A stretch of DNA of 64,000 nt from Blasia pusilla (taxonomy: Eukaryota > Marchantiophyta > Marchantiopsida > Blasiales). The position numbers and the translations under genes were made by a program. The notes beneath the pieces were generated by a model, which was not told where the DNA came from, made no database searches, and worked only from the letters and a program-made list of their open reading frames with translations. Below, piece after piece: positions 22,675 to 32,800 of the stretch (position 1 is the stretch's first letter; each line of letters opens with the position of its first letter). The stretch lies in assembly GCA_050084515.1 (NCBI GenBank), contig CM114271.1, forward strand, positions 13,888,001 to 13,952,000, written 5' to 3'.

Positions 22675-23330
22675 TTACAATCGTCGAAACACCTCCTCTC
22701 GATGTTGCTCATGCTCCTCAACCGTGGCGCTAAAGACTACGATGTCATCAATATAACACATAGCAAAATCCAGACCAGCCAAGATCCTATCCATGACCCT
22801 CTGAAACTCAGACGGGGCGTTCTTTAACCCAAATGGTAAGAACCGCCACTGGTACAAACAATCCTTCCCGTGAGGATCGATGCCCCAAAATGCCGTCTTC
22901 TTCTTGTCCTCCAATCTGATAGGCAGCTGATGGTATCCGGCTCGCAAATCCAATGAACTGAAGACCTTTGCATGACCAATCGCATCAAAGATCTCCTCAG
23001 GGGTGGGCATGGCATACCTATCAGACTTTGTCTGCCGATTGATAGGTCGGTAATCCCCACACATCCGCCTATCGGTCCAGTTGCCATGCACATCCTTCTT
23101 GGCGGGCATGACAATGGCAGATGCATATTCCCCATGCGACATCTCCACTAGTCCTGCTTTGACCAAGTCCTGGCTCCTACTCTGAATCAGAGCCCTCTCC
23201 ATATCACTGTACCTGTAGGGTCGTCGGAAGATCGGCATATCATTCAACAACTCAATGTGGATCCCCGGTCCCTTCAACGTACCCAAATCCTCCGTGCTAA
23301 ACGCAAAGCAGGTCCTATAACTCCTGAGGA
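22675..23330 (-). pseudogene. Gypsy reverse transcriptase domain, E1
   Basis: Motifs in order: G-T-L-K-G-P-G-I-H-I at the start, R-M-C-G-D-Y-R-P-I-N, S-S-L-D-L-R-A-G-Y-H-Q-L, L-P-F-G-L-K-N-A-P-S-E-F-Q and the active site C-Y-I-D-D-I-V-V-F-S. The Y-I-D-D box and the first catalytic aspartate are intact. It copies element RNA into cDNA. The frame is shifted by one relative to the upstream methyltransferase, either a programmed or a mutational frameshift between about 23.40 and 23.30 kb. It stops at 22675, and the connected RNase H is deleted. Confidence 0.93.
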
Positions 23331-23704
23331 ACTGATGTATTTGGCGCGCTCTCCTCCTGTCAACTTAGGGCCCATATCTGGCTCCCAAGTCTCCATCGTG
23401 ACTACGGTAGGACTCTCCGGGGCGGGTATTGGTGGTTGCTATGGTGCAACCCTGTCTCGAACAACAACACTCGGCCGCTCTCTTGCGCCAAGCGCAAGCG
23501 TGATCTCCTCCGGTGCGTGCCGAAACCACGCTCGATCTTTGTGGCTATCATCTCCTTGCGCACTGCAAAACATCCCAAGAAGTCCAAGGGTGTCTCCCGA
23601 TCTCCCCTGGTGCGTAGATCTCCTCGGGTCTCGCCTTGACCCACCTTTGCCTCCACCGTCTCGGTAGGCATGGGGCTCACTAACTTATAACCATTTGTGA
23701 TCCA

Positions 23705-24661
23705 TCACGATCTCATACGATGCTGCTCAGCCACTCCCAAGATGAGGATCCATGTCAAGCAGTTCAAGTCCATCGCCTGATCGAAGACATGGCGTCGTGA
23801 TGCCTCTAACACTAATGGTACTGCCGTCACTCTTGTGGGAAATCCCATCGCTTGCTCTCTCTCGTCGGCGTTGGGCTCCACCAACCGCTGAACATAGTCA
23901 TCCCAAACCAAGCCAGGACCGGCCTCCTTGTATGCATAGGAAGTGGGAAAACTCACAAACGTGGGCAAGGCTGCTCGCTGCCTATCTACTGTGTTGACCA
24001 CAATCAACGGTGGTCAATCATCGTGCCTCACTGCCTGTGATCGACAACCTGGATCCAGAATGGAATCCACTAACAAATGGGAGGGGCGCTCCACTCTCGC
24101 ATACGCCCTCCATAACACCGCATGGGGCACCAAGTTGGTCCACCATAGACGCGGGCGATGGGCTCTAGAACCTACACTCGCCGCATCCAAGAACACTGCT
24201 GGGCCGATCCAGGCACGCACCTGATGAGCACTCGTCACCACCCGTGACCTGGAGTCTCCTAAGATCGGCACATTCTCCAGAATGTAGGCTGGACAATGAG
24301 ACTGGTGCTCATGCAACTACCGTAACACCCTCAACATCTCCCAAAACAACCTGGACCGAGTGTCAGCCAACCCGCTGCCTCGTCCAACACTCGATTGGCC
24401 CTGACATGGCCAACCGGCAATGACCAAATCAATGGTCCCTACCCGGTCTAAGTCCTGCGCCCCCAACAACAAAATATTCCTTGGTAGGGAACTCTGGTAC
24501 CCTTGTACTGCGGACGCAGACAATTGCGCCACATGTCGTAGTGAGATGCGCCTCACAACATCATCACTCTCCACATACAGTAACTGCTGTACTCGCACTC
24601 CTGCCTGCAAAACAACAGCTAACCCGGTGCTAATCCCTCCAAAGAGATCTAACACTCAAAT
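23705..24661 (-). pseudogene. C5-cytosine DNA methyltransferase domain (DNMT3/DRM-like), E1
   Basis: About 318 codons in one frame with two stops (TAG at about 24317, TGA at about 24014). Motif I is L-D-L-F-G-G-I-S-T-G (AdoMet loop). Motif IV is I-D-L-V-I-A-G-W-P-C-Q-G-Q-S with the catalytic Pro-Cys. Then G-L-A-D-T-R-S-R-L-F-W-E-M; motif VI is Y-I-L-E-N-V-P; motif VIII is S-R-A-H-R-P-R-L-W-W-T-N-L, close to the A-H-R-A-R-x-F-W-G-N-L of DNMT3/DRM enzymes. Motif IX is E-R-E-Q-A-M-G-F-P-T; motif X is a diverged R-R-H-V-x-x-Q-A-M-D-L. Motif order is canonical, not the rearranged order of DRM proteins. It lies between protease and RT in the gag-pol frame. E1 lacks eight residues present in E2 after H-V-A-Q-L. 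Both stops are explained by C to T changes from the E2 codons. Confidence 0.93.
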
Positions 24662-24676
24662 ACCCTCCTCCGGGGT

Positions 24677-25090
24677 TCACCACACAATGGGTGTGGTATC
24701 CAAGGGTGTCATCGTAGCACTCCTTGCTACCTCGGATTCCTCAGACCCGTCACGCTCTAGTGCAAACGCCTCGTTCCACGCGGTCTGCACGTACTCATCT
24801 GCTAATCGTTGAAGCTCCTCAGTCGAGCCCCACAGCGGCACCTCTCCTCCACGGAATGATGCAGCTACCATAACACTCCTCTTCATAGAAATGTCAGGAA
24901 CGGGAAAATCCTTTGCATGGACATGTCCCTCAATCAAATCACTAGGCCAAGTGATGGCACTGCTAAATGCTGCTAAGGTCGCCATCTCTCCTGGCCGTTG
25001 CTCGATCACTGCACCTGTGAATCGAACGGGTAATGAGCTAAGTTGCCCATCACCTGACTACCATCCAGGTCTGTAGGACGCTGATTCCTC
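24677..25090 (-). pseudogene. Protease-methyltransferase linker, E1
   Basis: In frame with protease and methyltransferase. Conserved in all full copies: I-E-Q-R-P-G-E-M-A-T-L-A-A-F, E-V-P-L-W-G-S-T-E-E-L-Q-R-L and M-T-P-L-D-T-T-P just before motif I. It matches no family I know. Conservation across copies suggests it is functional, perhaps as an N-terminal regulatory extension of the methyltransferase. One stop (TAG) separates it from motif I in E1 and one from the protease. Confidence 0.7.
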
Positions 25091-25513
25091 CTAGTAATCC
25101 ATGGAAAACCCCATCGGGTATAACACTACTCCACCAACCAAGACGTCGTAGGACTCTATATCAGTCACTATCGCCTTGGCGCGCACCACGGACTCATCTG
25201 TAGGATGTCCCGGGCGAATCCTCACCACGACCTCATGCCGGGTGATATACTGTGTGGTACTCGCTCCACCCAAGGATGTCTGTATCCGGAATGGACAACG
25301 CTCCACATCGGCTCTCGTCAAGCCCAATCCTCTGAATGACACTTTCCCCAACATCAGGGGTTGCGCTCCTGAATCCAACAAGACGCACTGCGGACTAAAA
25401 GCTCTACCTCCAAGACTCACCAACTGGAAGACCTCTCCTCGGTTATCCAACAACACAACACCAGGAGAAGCCATGGCACGCTCTATCGCGGGTCTAGCGG
25501 GCATCTCCGCCAT
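25091..25513 (-). pseudogene. Gypsy aspartic protease domain, E1
   Basis: Contains V-L-L-D-S-G-A-Q-P-L-M-L-G, the retropepsin active-site loop, about 45 residues into the open stretch. It ends with S-Y-D-V-L-V-G-G-V-V-L-Y-P-M-G-F-S, as in the other copies. It shares a frame with gag upstream and methyltransferase downstream and would release them from the polyprotein. Confidence 0.88.
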
Positions 25514-25528
25514 CCTAGCAGCCGCAGC

Positions 25529-26110
25529 CTACCATAAATCTGACGTGGACGGCCTGAGCATCCGCTCCAAGGGCAGGTCCATCACCTCCTCTGCAATCAC
25601 CTCTGAACGTGATGCAGGAAATCCAACTCTGTGCTCACATAGTGAAGCGGCCAGCAAAAAAGCCTCGGCGGGCGTACCCCCCAACGTCATAACATCGGAA
25701 GCGGAAAATAAAGGAGTGCGGTACACAACGGAGGCCACCCCCAACAACGTGCTCGACACATGCCCCTCCTGAGCATCAACAATAGGAGTCGTTGCACTCG
25801 CTTCTCCCATCGCCCTCCGTGCCTGCACACCAACAACATCACCAACTCTCTAGGAACTTTGATGAGGACCCATCGATGGGGTCTCATCGCCGGACAACGT
25901 GAAAGACTGAGGAAGCCTAGTCTGTCTTCTGGCTTCCCCTCGTTGTGGATCCAACTCTGCGGCTGCTCCATGCGTCACAACTGCAGCAGCCTCCATGTGG
26001 GCAACCCCGCACATCCATCCAGGATCCTCCAGATCTCTGGCTGCTCCATATGATGTCGATGCCACGGATCTGGCATCGGGTAACCTCAATGCCATAGCGG
26101 CAATCTGCTC
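25529..26110 (-). pseudogene. Gag-protease linker, E1
   Basis: Same frame as gag and protease. Conserved blocks include E-Q-I-A-A-M-A-L-R-L-P-D (a short coiled-coil-like helix), S-S-T-L-L-G-V-A-S-V-V-Y, L-F-S-A-S-D-V-M-T-L-G-G-T-P-A-E-A-F and E-V-M-D-L-P-L-E-R-M. No known domain recognised. Two or three single stops interrupt it; at the E-Q-I position the E2 codon is CAG and E1 has TAG. Confidence 0.7.
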
Positions 26111-27640
26111 CTATAGCTGCTGTATCTGAGCAGCCATCCCAGCCTCACGTCCGGCGTCTCCCTCGGTGCATCTAGGTGGTGGTACTCTACCTCCTCCACG
26201 GGCAGCTCCACCACCCTGTCGGGCAACTCCAGCTCCTCGTCCCCCAATGGGATCACCTGGTGCACAATCTCTAGGCCCACCCGGACCGGCTACTCGCTCT
26301 GGTGCCCTCTCTGGCCCTCGGTCCGGACGTAACTCAAGATGTAAACTGAAACACCTGGCGCGTGTATGACCATACCTGTGACAATAGTCACACAGATAAC
26401 CTCCTGGTGCAGCACCATCTCCTCCTCCATGTTGAGGCACACGTCCATGACCCTGAGGAGTGCAATCGCGCTGATGATGGGCTCCACCACATGACCAACA
26501 AGTAATAGTAGGCGGCTGCTGTTGAGCCGCATATGAAGGCGCAGGTCTCTATGGCACGGCCTCTCGATATCCTCCCTGAGCTCGTGGTGCCACAGTCGAC
26601 CTATCTCGGAGTCCACGTTGCTACACAGGTGGTGCAGACAATCGTGACTGCTCTCGCCCAGAACCCATGGTGGCTACGCTCTCCTCCGCCATGTTGCGCT
26701 CAATGTTCTCAGCGGTCCTAAAAACATCTCTCAACCTAGGGGAGGTGTTCATAAGAAGCACCCCCTCCCGCACCCGTATGCGCAGGGTCCGGTCCAACAT
26801 CGGATACCATGACTGGATAGCCTGAGCCTCTGTCACCCCCTGAGTGACGTTGATCAACCGGCGCAAGCAAGTGTAAGCCTCACGCAAACTCTCACCCGGG
26901 CGCCTGTGGAAGTCGTGGATGGTCCGCAACTTCTCCGTCCATACCCCCTAGTAGCTCGCCCTCAACTCAGCAAAGAACTCAACCACAGGGTTGAACCTGG
27001 GACGAACCTGACTAGACGGTGCAACTGCTCCCGTGCGAGTGACCCCTCCTAAAACGTCACTAGTGGAAGAGGCAGTAGCCTCTCGTGACTCCTCCTCCTC
27101 ATCTGGGAACGGCTCCGTCCATGACACATAATGTGGGTCATAGTAGAGCCTCCACGCCTCGATCTCACATGCATATCTCTGAGAGAACTCATGGTAATCG
27201 TCCATGGGCGCCCCCTCTAAATTCTGGAACATATCGTTCCATGCTGTAAACGGGTTGAACTCTCTAGAGTTTCTGGCCCGCTGGAAGTCGCACCAACTCC
27301 TAAAATCTGCTATAAAATTGTGCAACTCAATTGTGCCTACTGCACCTGAAAACCTACGCGGTCCTCTACCCCGGTCGTCCATCTTGTACGCCCAACTGGT
27401 AGGACCACTCACAATGTGTGGCGATGTGCTCACAAACTCCTCTACACCCTCCCCCTTGTCTGACGATGACACAGAAGGAGGTCGAGATGGTCCCTCACGT
27501 GGAGACCCTCGGAACCTCGCGCCACTCCGCATAAAACCTCTAGAGCTACTCTCGGGTTCACCACCTCGCCTCTCAAAGTCCCGAACGGACTCCGTGATGA
27601 CCCTCGTGCCCCTCTCACCCGATCACTCTGAACCTCGTGA
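26111..27640 (-). pseudogene. Gag with two zinc knuckles, E1
   Basis: First visible Met at 27532; homology extends upstream to about 27640. The capsid region contains W-C-D-F-Q-R-A-R-N-S-R-E-F-N-P-F, M-F-Q-N-L-E-G-A-P-M-D-D-Y and F-H-R-R-P-G-E-S-L-R-E-A-Y-T-C-L-R-R-L. Two RNA-binding knuckles follow: C-W-S-C-G-G-A-H-H-Q-R-D-C (CX2CX3HX4C, 26462-26500) and C-D-Y-C-H-R-Y-G-H-T-R-A-R-C (CX2CX4HX4C, near 26360-26400). The spacer after them is rich in G, R and P. It is interrupted by stops at about 26946 (TAG for CAG), 26619 and one more before the knuckles. It would form the particle shell. Confidence 0.88.
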
Positions 27641-29164
27641 GTAATCCCTCAATCACTCATCCCAAACATGCGGCACTCGATCTACACTCTCTCTCCACGA
27701 GACGTGTAACGTGCGGCAACACGCGGCGTGGTGCGGCAAATCGACCATGCTATCATCTCATCGACAACCTACCCTCAACTTCGGACATCCCACACATGTC
27801 TATGTCCCCTAAACCACATACATAAATGATGCTCTCAACATCCACACACCCAATATCCCCAAAAAAACTACCCAAATCCCAGAATCCCTCACACGTGCAG
27901 GGTAAAGGACCAGAATGGGTAACCTGAACACATGTCGATGTCGCTCCTCAGCAACTGCAAATCTCGACCCCAACTCGATCGTGGAGACAACTCCTCCAAT
28001 CATCAAGTCATACTCCTCCCGTATTGACGCTGCTCAAAACTCCTCGATAGACAGTGCGGTCCCAACGGAACGGTGTGGCGTTGCAGGCGCCACGGAACGG
28101 CTACGAACGGCACGGCCCTCTTGCAAAACTGCCATTGCTAGGCGATTTTTAGGGTTAAATTGTTCAAACCCTAAACCAGCCGCCACGCCGGCGGCGGCAT
28201 TTGCTGTCATAGTCACCGTGGTCCGCCGTCGACGGTCAACCATCACCATCACCGCCGGTCAAGCGGTCACCGTCGGCCGTAACGGTCCACCGTCCATTGT
28301 CCACCCTTTGGGTGCCATTGCCGCCATTACGGAGTGGAGGGTCTTCCACGACGTTTGTTGATTCCTTGACTTGCGTCGCCACCACGTACTTTGTTTTGGC
28401 CGCCACCGTCATCGCAGTTTTGTCATCAACCAGTGATGGCAGATGACCTCTGGTTATGGTGTTTGAGTTTTGATTTCATGCTGCTATGTTGTGATTGGTA
28501 GCCGTTCGACGACGATCGAGTATCGTGTCGTGATGCCCGTAGCCGCCGTGCCGCTCGTGGCCGCACCGCACCGTCTCGATCGCGGAGCCGCACCGTCATT
28601 GTGGAGCAGAGTGTGGGTTTATTGTTGATTGAGGAGGGTATGCCGCCAACTGCCGCATCCCACCATAACTTTTTTTCTCGCAATTCCAAATTGCGCAGTG
28701 TTTGTTGCACAACATGCAGAGCTTCACGATCTACGACAGCATCAAAAAATATTTAGAATTGGACATTCTAGTAAAAACTGACGGGGACTGTCGTAAAGCC
28801 CAATGTCTCTTTCTCCTACACAAAATTTGGCAGCGCTTCCGCGCTGATTTCTCCCAACGAAAATGTAAAACCTGTAAAAATACAAATGAGCAAGCTACAT
28901 GGTGCTCCCGAGAGCACCGGCATGGGGCAACCCGCCCCCATACTCAATCCCTATAAAAAATTGGGCAGCATTTCCGCGCGCCACTCTTCCACAAAAAAAA
29001 TCGGCAAATGCAAAGAACAATCAAAGCAGCCCTTGCTCCGGTGAGCACTCCCATGAGTCGCTGAACGGGGAACACGGTCCCCAACCTGAAAAAACAGCGA
29101 GTGACTAGCGATCTCCCCCATGAAGCTCTCTCACTCTCTCATTCTCTCATTCTCTCTTTGTAAC
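27641..29164 (-). other. Long untranslated leader of E1
   Basis: About 1.5 kb between the 5' terminal repeat and gag. It contains two GCGGAAGCGCTGCC-type blocks followed by AAAT, a GAGAGCACC / GGTGCTC stem, and a CGT/CGG-rich segment with ACGGTC words. The segment at about 28119-28665 is inverted relative to the leaders of E2 and E3. No standard tRNA primer-binding site (for example TGGTATCAGAGC) was found after the 510-bp repeat. Confidence 0.65.
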
Positions 29165-29674
29165 GTAAGATCCAATCTCTCTCTCCACCATCTCACACCA
29201 TAGCTCTCAAAGGTGTGCACTCTCTCTCATGTCAAACCAAACCCACTCTCCTAATGAGAGGCTTGGGTTACACTCACAAGGCAAGGTACCATAGATCCGC
29301 CGCCTCATGCCAAGAGGTTCAACAAAGAAATAATGAGCTCTCAAGCTCTCTCTCCTTGAGGTATACCCCTCCCCTCTCCCAAGCTCTCTCCATGCTAACC
29401 TATTCTCCCAAGTCACCTCCTTGGCTCTTGACCTGATGTAGGAGGTCAAGGGCCACTTACCAAAAATAAAAAGTCGATCACATACTCAAAATGGTACTTA
29501 CCTAAAATAGTAAGTTCCTTAATGTGGCTCCAAATGAGCCGAAACGAAGGGGAAACCTGCTCTCTCAGGTTTCTCGGGGCCTCAGCAGGTCATCCGCGAC
29601 CTACTGAGCATGTCCTCCACTACTCACGAAGGCGATCTATTAGATCTCACCGATCTATCCTAAAAGACGTGACA
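29165..29674 (-). repeat. 5' terminal repeat of E1 (510 bp)
   Basis: Pairs with 18924-19433, same length, about 12 substitutions, no gaps. It begins in element orientation with TGTCACGTCTTTTAGG. Unlike the 3' copy it continues directly into GTTACAAAGAGAGAATG of the leader without the tail ending GCGCACGACA. Confidence 0.88.
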
Positions 29675-30080
29675 TCCATGCTGCGCTTCGAATTCAACTT
29701 TAACCCTCTCCATTCTTTCTCCTGTAGGCCACCTCAGTGCCCCATGAGCGACTTGTACGAGTGCGTTGATGACTCTACCAACAATGCGCACTGTAGTAGA
29801 CTTTCTGATGCCAAAGAGCTCACCAATTCCTAATATTTGATCCCCTGTACCAAGACGGCGTAAAGTGATAGCAACTTGCCTAACGACACTCAACAATCTA
29901 TTAGGTAAGGAACGTAATGATCATGGAGGTTTTGTGAGATCTCCTTAGTAGATCCCAAATGAAGTCAAATGTAGTCACACTTACACGGAAGAATTCTTTA
30001 AAATGTGCAAGATTTTCCCTACTCAAAATAATATGATCAATGGAGAGAATTGAAAGAAAATGGGCACATACACTACTAAA
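29675..30080 (-). pseudogene. PIF/Harbinger transposase, 5' part
   Basis: Minus-strand reading: F-K-E-F-F-R-V-S-V-T-T-F-D-F-I-W-D-L-L-R (the usual Harbinger N-terminal helix), a frameshift near 29898, then V-A-I-T-L-R-R-L-G-T-G-D and F-G-I-R-K-S-T-T-V-R-I-V (helix-turn-helix) and V-K-V-E-F-E-A-Q-H-G, where gypsy copy E1 interrupts. The catalytic half is at 18105-18792. Frames upstream of about 30080 are low-complexity. Confidence 0.88.
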
Positions 30081-31540
30081 AACTTTTGCCACGATAAATG
30101 TGCACATCATTTGGAGAGATGAAAGAAAATAAGAAAAATGATGTGCGAATAGAATAAAAAAATGGAAAGATGAAAACAGAAGAGACAATAAGAGAGAATG
30201 TGTCGAAAGAGAAACGAGAGAATGAATTCGAGCGAAGAGAATGAGTCGAGAGAGGAGAGAAGGATGCTATTTCTAGCCTCAGTCTCTTTCCATTCTTAAT
30301 AGAGTCAGGAACAACTAACGAAAATTAGGGGAATAACAGAACTAGGGGAAGAACGTCCATGAGTAACTGGTTCAGTGTATTTAATTGTAACCGGACAGCA
30401 AGGAAAAAATGCCTTGCTGTGCGACAGGGTCTAAGCAACCTTCCGCCTGCGATCGGCCCAAGAGTGTGTCCATGGAACCCGCTCCTAAATGCCTTCAGAC
30501 TGAGCTAACGTGCTTAATAGTATGATAACACCAAATCTGAAATGAAAATAATTTCACTCCTTACCAGATGTATCCTCATGATTCTACCTGAGTACTCATT
30601 TCTTCAGTCCCACTTTACAGTGAGTGCAGAAAGGTCGTCGGTAAAAGATGTGTGACCTTCATAATGGCTACATCATGTTAGCAAATGAACGAGAAAATTC
30701 AGGATAGTAAACGCAACATGTGGGCAAGTGCACTAATCTCTTAAACAAGTGGGTAACGGTTACTTGACGTTGATAAAGTTAACATAGCGCCGATAACTCC
30801 TATATCATTTAATTAGCGCACCAAAAAATTTGGGAAGATAGTATTTTCAGAAAATTATCCAAAAGTCAAGTTAAACATGGATATATTTCTATACCACCTA
30901 TGTACGTATACAATAAGATTGAAAAAAATCCAGTATAATTTACCCCAACTTTTCACGACCATTGCCATCATGGTTGGACTGTCCTAAAGAATCTACAAAT
31001 GAAGGAATCATTAATATTTGAAACCCCCCTTATAGATACTTCATATAAATTTGGGACTCTCTACTTGGTAGAAATAGAAGTATCTTTGAAATTATATAAC
31101 TAAGATTCCCGTGTATTGCACGGGCTACAAAAGTGTTTAAAGAGCTAGTGTATAGCATGTGAAGGGAAGAGATTAATGATGTTGCACATAAATTCAAATT
31201 TTTTTCTTGCTACCCGTAGCTTGTGAAACATTTTCTTACTGCCCAGTTGCCACATGTCAAACAGAGAGGTGTTTGCAAATTAAGAAGGCACTCTCCCATA
31301 ATAATATAGATTTATTAGATATATCTCCCTTTAGGCATGTGTCATGTTTCTTGAAGTGGAAGGAAAAATATCCACATAGCACTTTGGGGAAAAATTGAAG
31401 GTCAAGCCTATTTGGTCCTAGGTGACTCGTAAAAAATAGGGTAACTTGGAAGGGTTTCCCTTGGTTTGGGACCTTTCAAAACCTATCTAAGGAACTTGTT
31501 ATTTTGAATAGTTCCCTTTTGTTACAAAATTGAATTTCAA
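30081..31540. other. Intergenic DNA, no gene recognised
   Basis: 30120-30290 is strongly purine-rich on the plus strand (GAGA-type words). The rest is AT-rich with no coding frames of note. A short palindrome, CCCGTG-TATTG-CACGGG, sits at 31108-31124, a motif type often seen at the edges of plant repeats. The right end of the Harbinger element probably lies here but I could not identify its terminal repeat. Confidence 0.4.
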
Positions 31541-31559
31541 TTTGCAGAATATTATCTTT

Positions 31560-31740
31560 CACCAATTTTTGAAAGTTTAGGGTTGAAAAGATGAAGTGCG
31601 TGTACAAGGGGAGTGATTTGATGAGAGTGAGGGTAAAGCTTAATGAGGGAGAGTTCAAGAGCTCATTCTCTCTTTGTTGAACCTCCTTTGCACAAGGGAG
31701 TGAAGCTATGATCATGATGCTTCTTACGGCTTCATTCAAC
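31560..31740 (+). repeat. Fragment related to the E-family terminal repeat
   Basis: Contains GAGCTCATTCTCTCTTTGTT followed by GAACCTC and GAAGCTATGATC, matching the middle of the 510-bp repeat of E2 (near 39330-39380). The surrounding sequence is diverged. It is probably an old solo repeat or truncated insertion. Confidence 0.5.
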
Positions 31741-32214
31741 TACAACTTTGTGTTTTTTCCTTCGTTTTGTATAATGTAGTGAGCTCAAAACTTGATAAAA
31801 GGGAGCATTATCGTTGAAGGTGACAACATGCGTGATAGTGTCTCCACGGATGCTACAAACTACACCTCAAGATTAGATTCATGATTCCCACAACTACAAG
31901 AGGATATCATGAGAAAGGACCACAACTAGTATAATCTTCCAATAGGAAGAAGGCATCAAGTTTGATTTGTTTAGGTGGACGTTATAGATGTGATGCACGA
32001 AAATCTTGCTAGTGAGATTGGAGATAGTAGGATAGAGGACATGTGGCATCCCATTGTGTATACCACATGGTTCAAGAAAGGTCATTATTGTCTTAGTGTT
32101 ATCATTTCCAAAGATATGGCTACGTACTCAAGAAATGCTTTGGACTTATCCCAAGTTGTTGCTAGATGGGGGTCAAACATTATGACTCGTCTTTTGTAGC
32201 ATATTGGCGAGTAT

Positions 32215-32800
32215 TCATGGGTCAAGAATGACCTTATGATGTCAAGGATGACCTTACGAGGACTAGGGTAACTTGAGAGAGCAAATTTTCCCCTATTTAG
32301 ACTCATTTAAGGCCATATTGAGTTATTTACTATTTTGGGTAAACTTCTATTATGAGCATAGATGAATTTCCATTCTGATAAGTGGCCCTTCATCCCCTAT
32401 TGTAAGTTAAGAGCTAAGCTTGTGATCCGTGTGCACAAGTCATCAAGAAGAGAGTTTGGGAGAGCGAAGGGATATACCCAAGGAGATAGAGTTTGGGAGC
32501 TTATTCTCTCTTTGTTGAACCTCCTTTCCTCAGGAGGAGAAGCTATGGTCCTCCTTGCCTTGTGACTAACCCAATCCTCTCACCAAGACAATAGATTTAC
32601 TTTGCCATAAGAGAAACATGGAGAATATGTGAGAGATTTGATATGACACATAACAAAGAGAAAATGAGACTAAGAGCTCTATAATGTGGCACTTATAGAG
32701 TGGGAGCTTGTTGATATTTGGCAGGTTGAGGATCGTGTTTCCCATTATGCGGCTCATGGAAGTACTTGCCAGAGTAAAAGCCCATAGATTGTGCTCAATT
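32215..32800 (+). repeat. Diverged terminal repeat and leader of the E family
   Basis: GTCAAGGATGACCTTACGAGG, GAGAGAGCAAATTTTCCCC, GCCATATTGAG, AAGTGGCCCTT and GGAGCTTATTCTCTCTTTGTTGAACC follow the same order as in the 5' repeat of E2 (39070-39380). GGCAGGTTGAGGATCGTGTT near 32720 matches the start of the E2 leader. The element body is missing. Strongly diverged, so an ancient copy. Confidence 0.65.

Larger units (their letters stand above)
18793..29674 (-). mobile_element. Methyltransferase/PHD gypsy retrotransposon, copy E1
   Basis: A 10,882-bp insertion with TG...CA ends and a 4-bp target duplication TCCA (18789-18792 and 29675-29678), sitting exactly inside a Harbinger transposase codon series. 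In element (minus) orientation: 5' terminal repeat, long leader, gag with two zinc knuckles, DSGA protease, C5-cytosine methyltransferase, reverse transcriptase, integrase and PHD finger. Gag, protease and methyltransferase share one frame over more than 4 kb (about 27.5-23.4 kb), broken only by single stops. RNase H is lost through an internal deletion near 22570. A 1,270-bp LTR (21080-22349) is inserted upstream of integrase. The terminal 510-bp repeats differ at about 12 positions (2.4%), so the insertion is not recent. It is now defective. Confidence 0.93.

Noticed and set aside
23705-24661. Host DRM or DNMT3 gene nested in transposons
   Set aside because: The domain is in frame with gag and protease, intronless, and recurs in the same place in E2, E-X and E3, so it belongs to the element.
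23705-24661. Bacterial contamination carrying a DNA methyltransferase
   Set aside because: Flanking domains are retrotransposon proteins, the copies are scattered and decayed, and the motif VIII block is of the eukaryotic DNMT3/DRM type.
29165-29200. tRNA primer-binding site after the 5' repeat of E1
   Set aside because: No match to the usual initiator-Met or other common plant primer-binding sequences was seen; the missing tail makes the expected position unclear.
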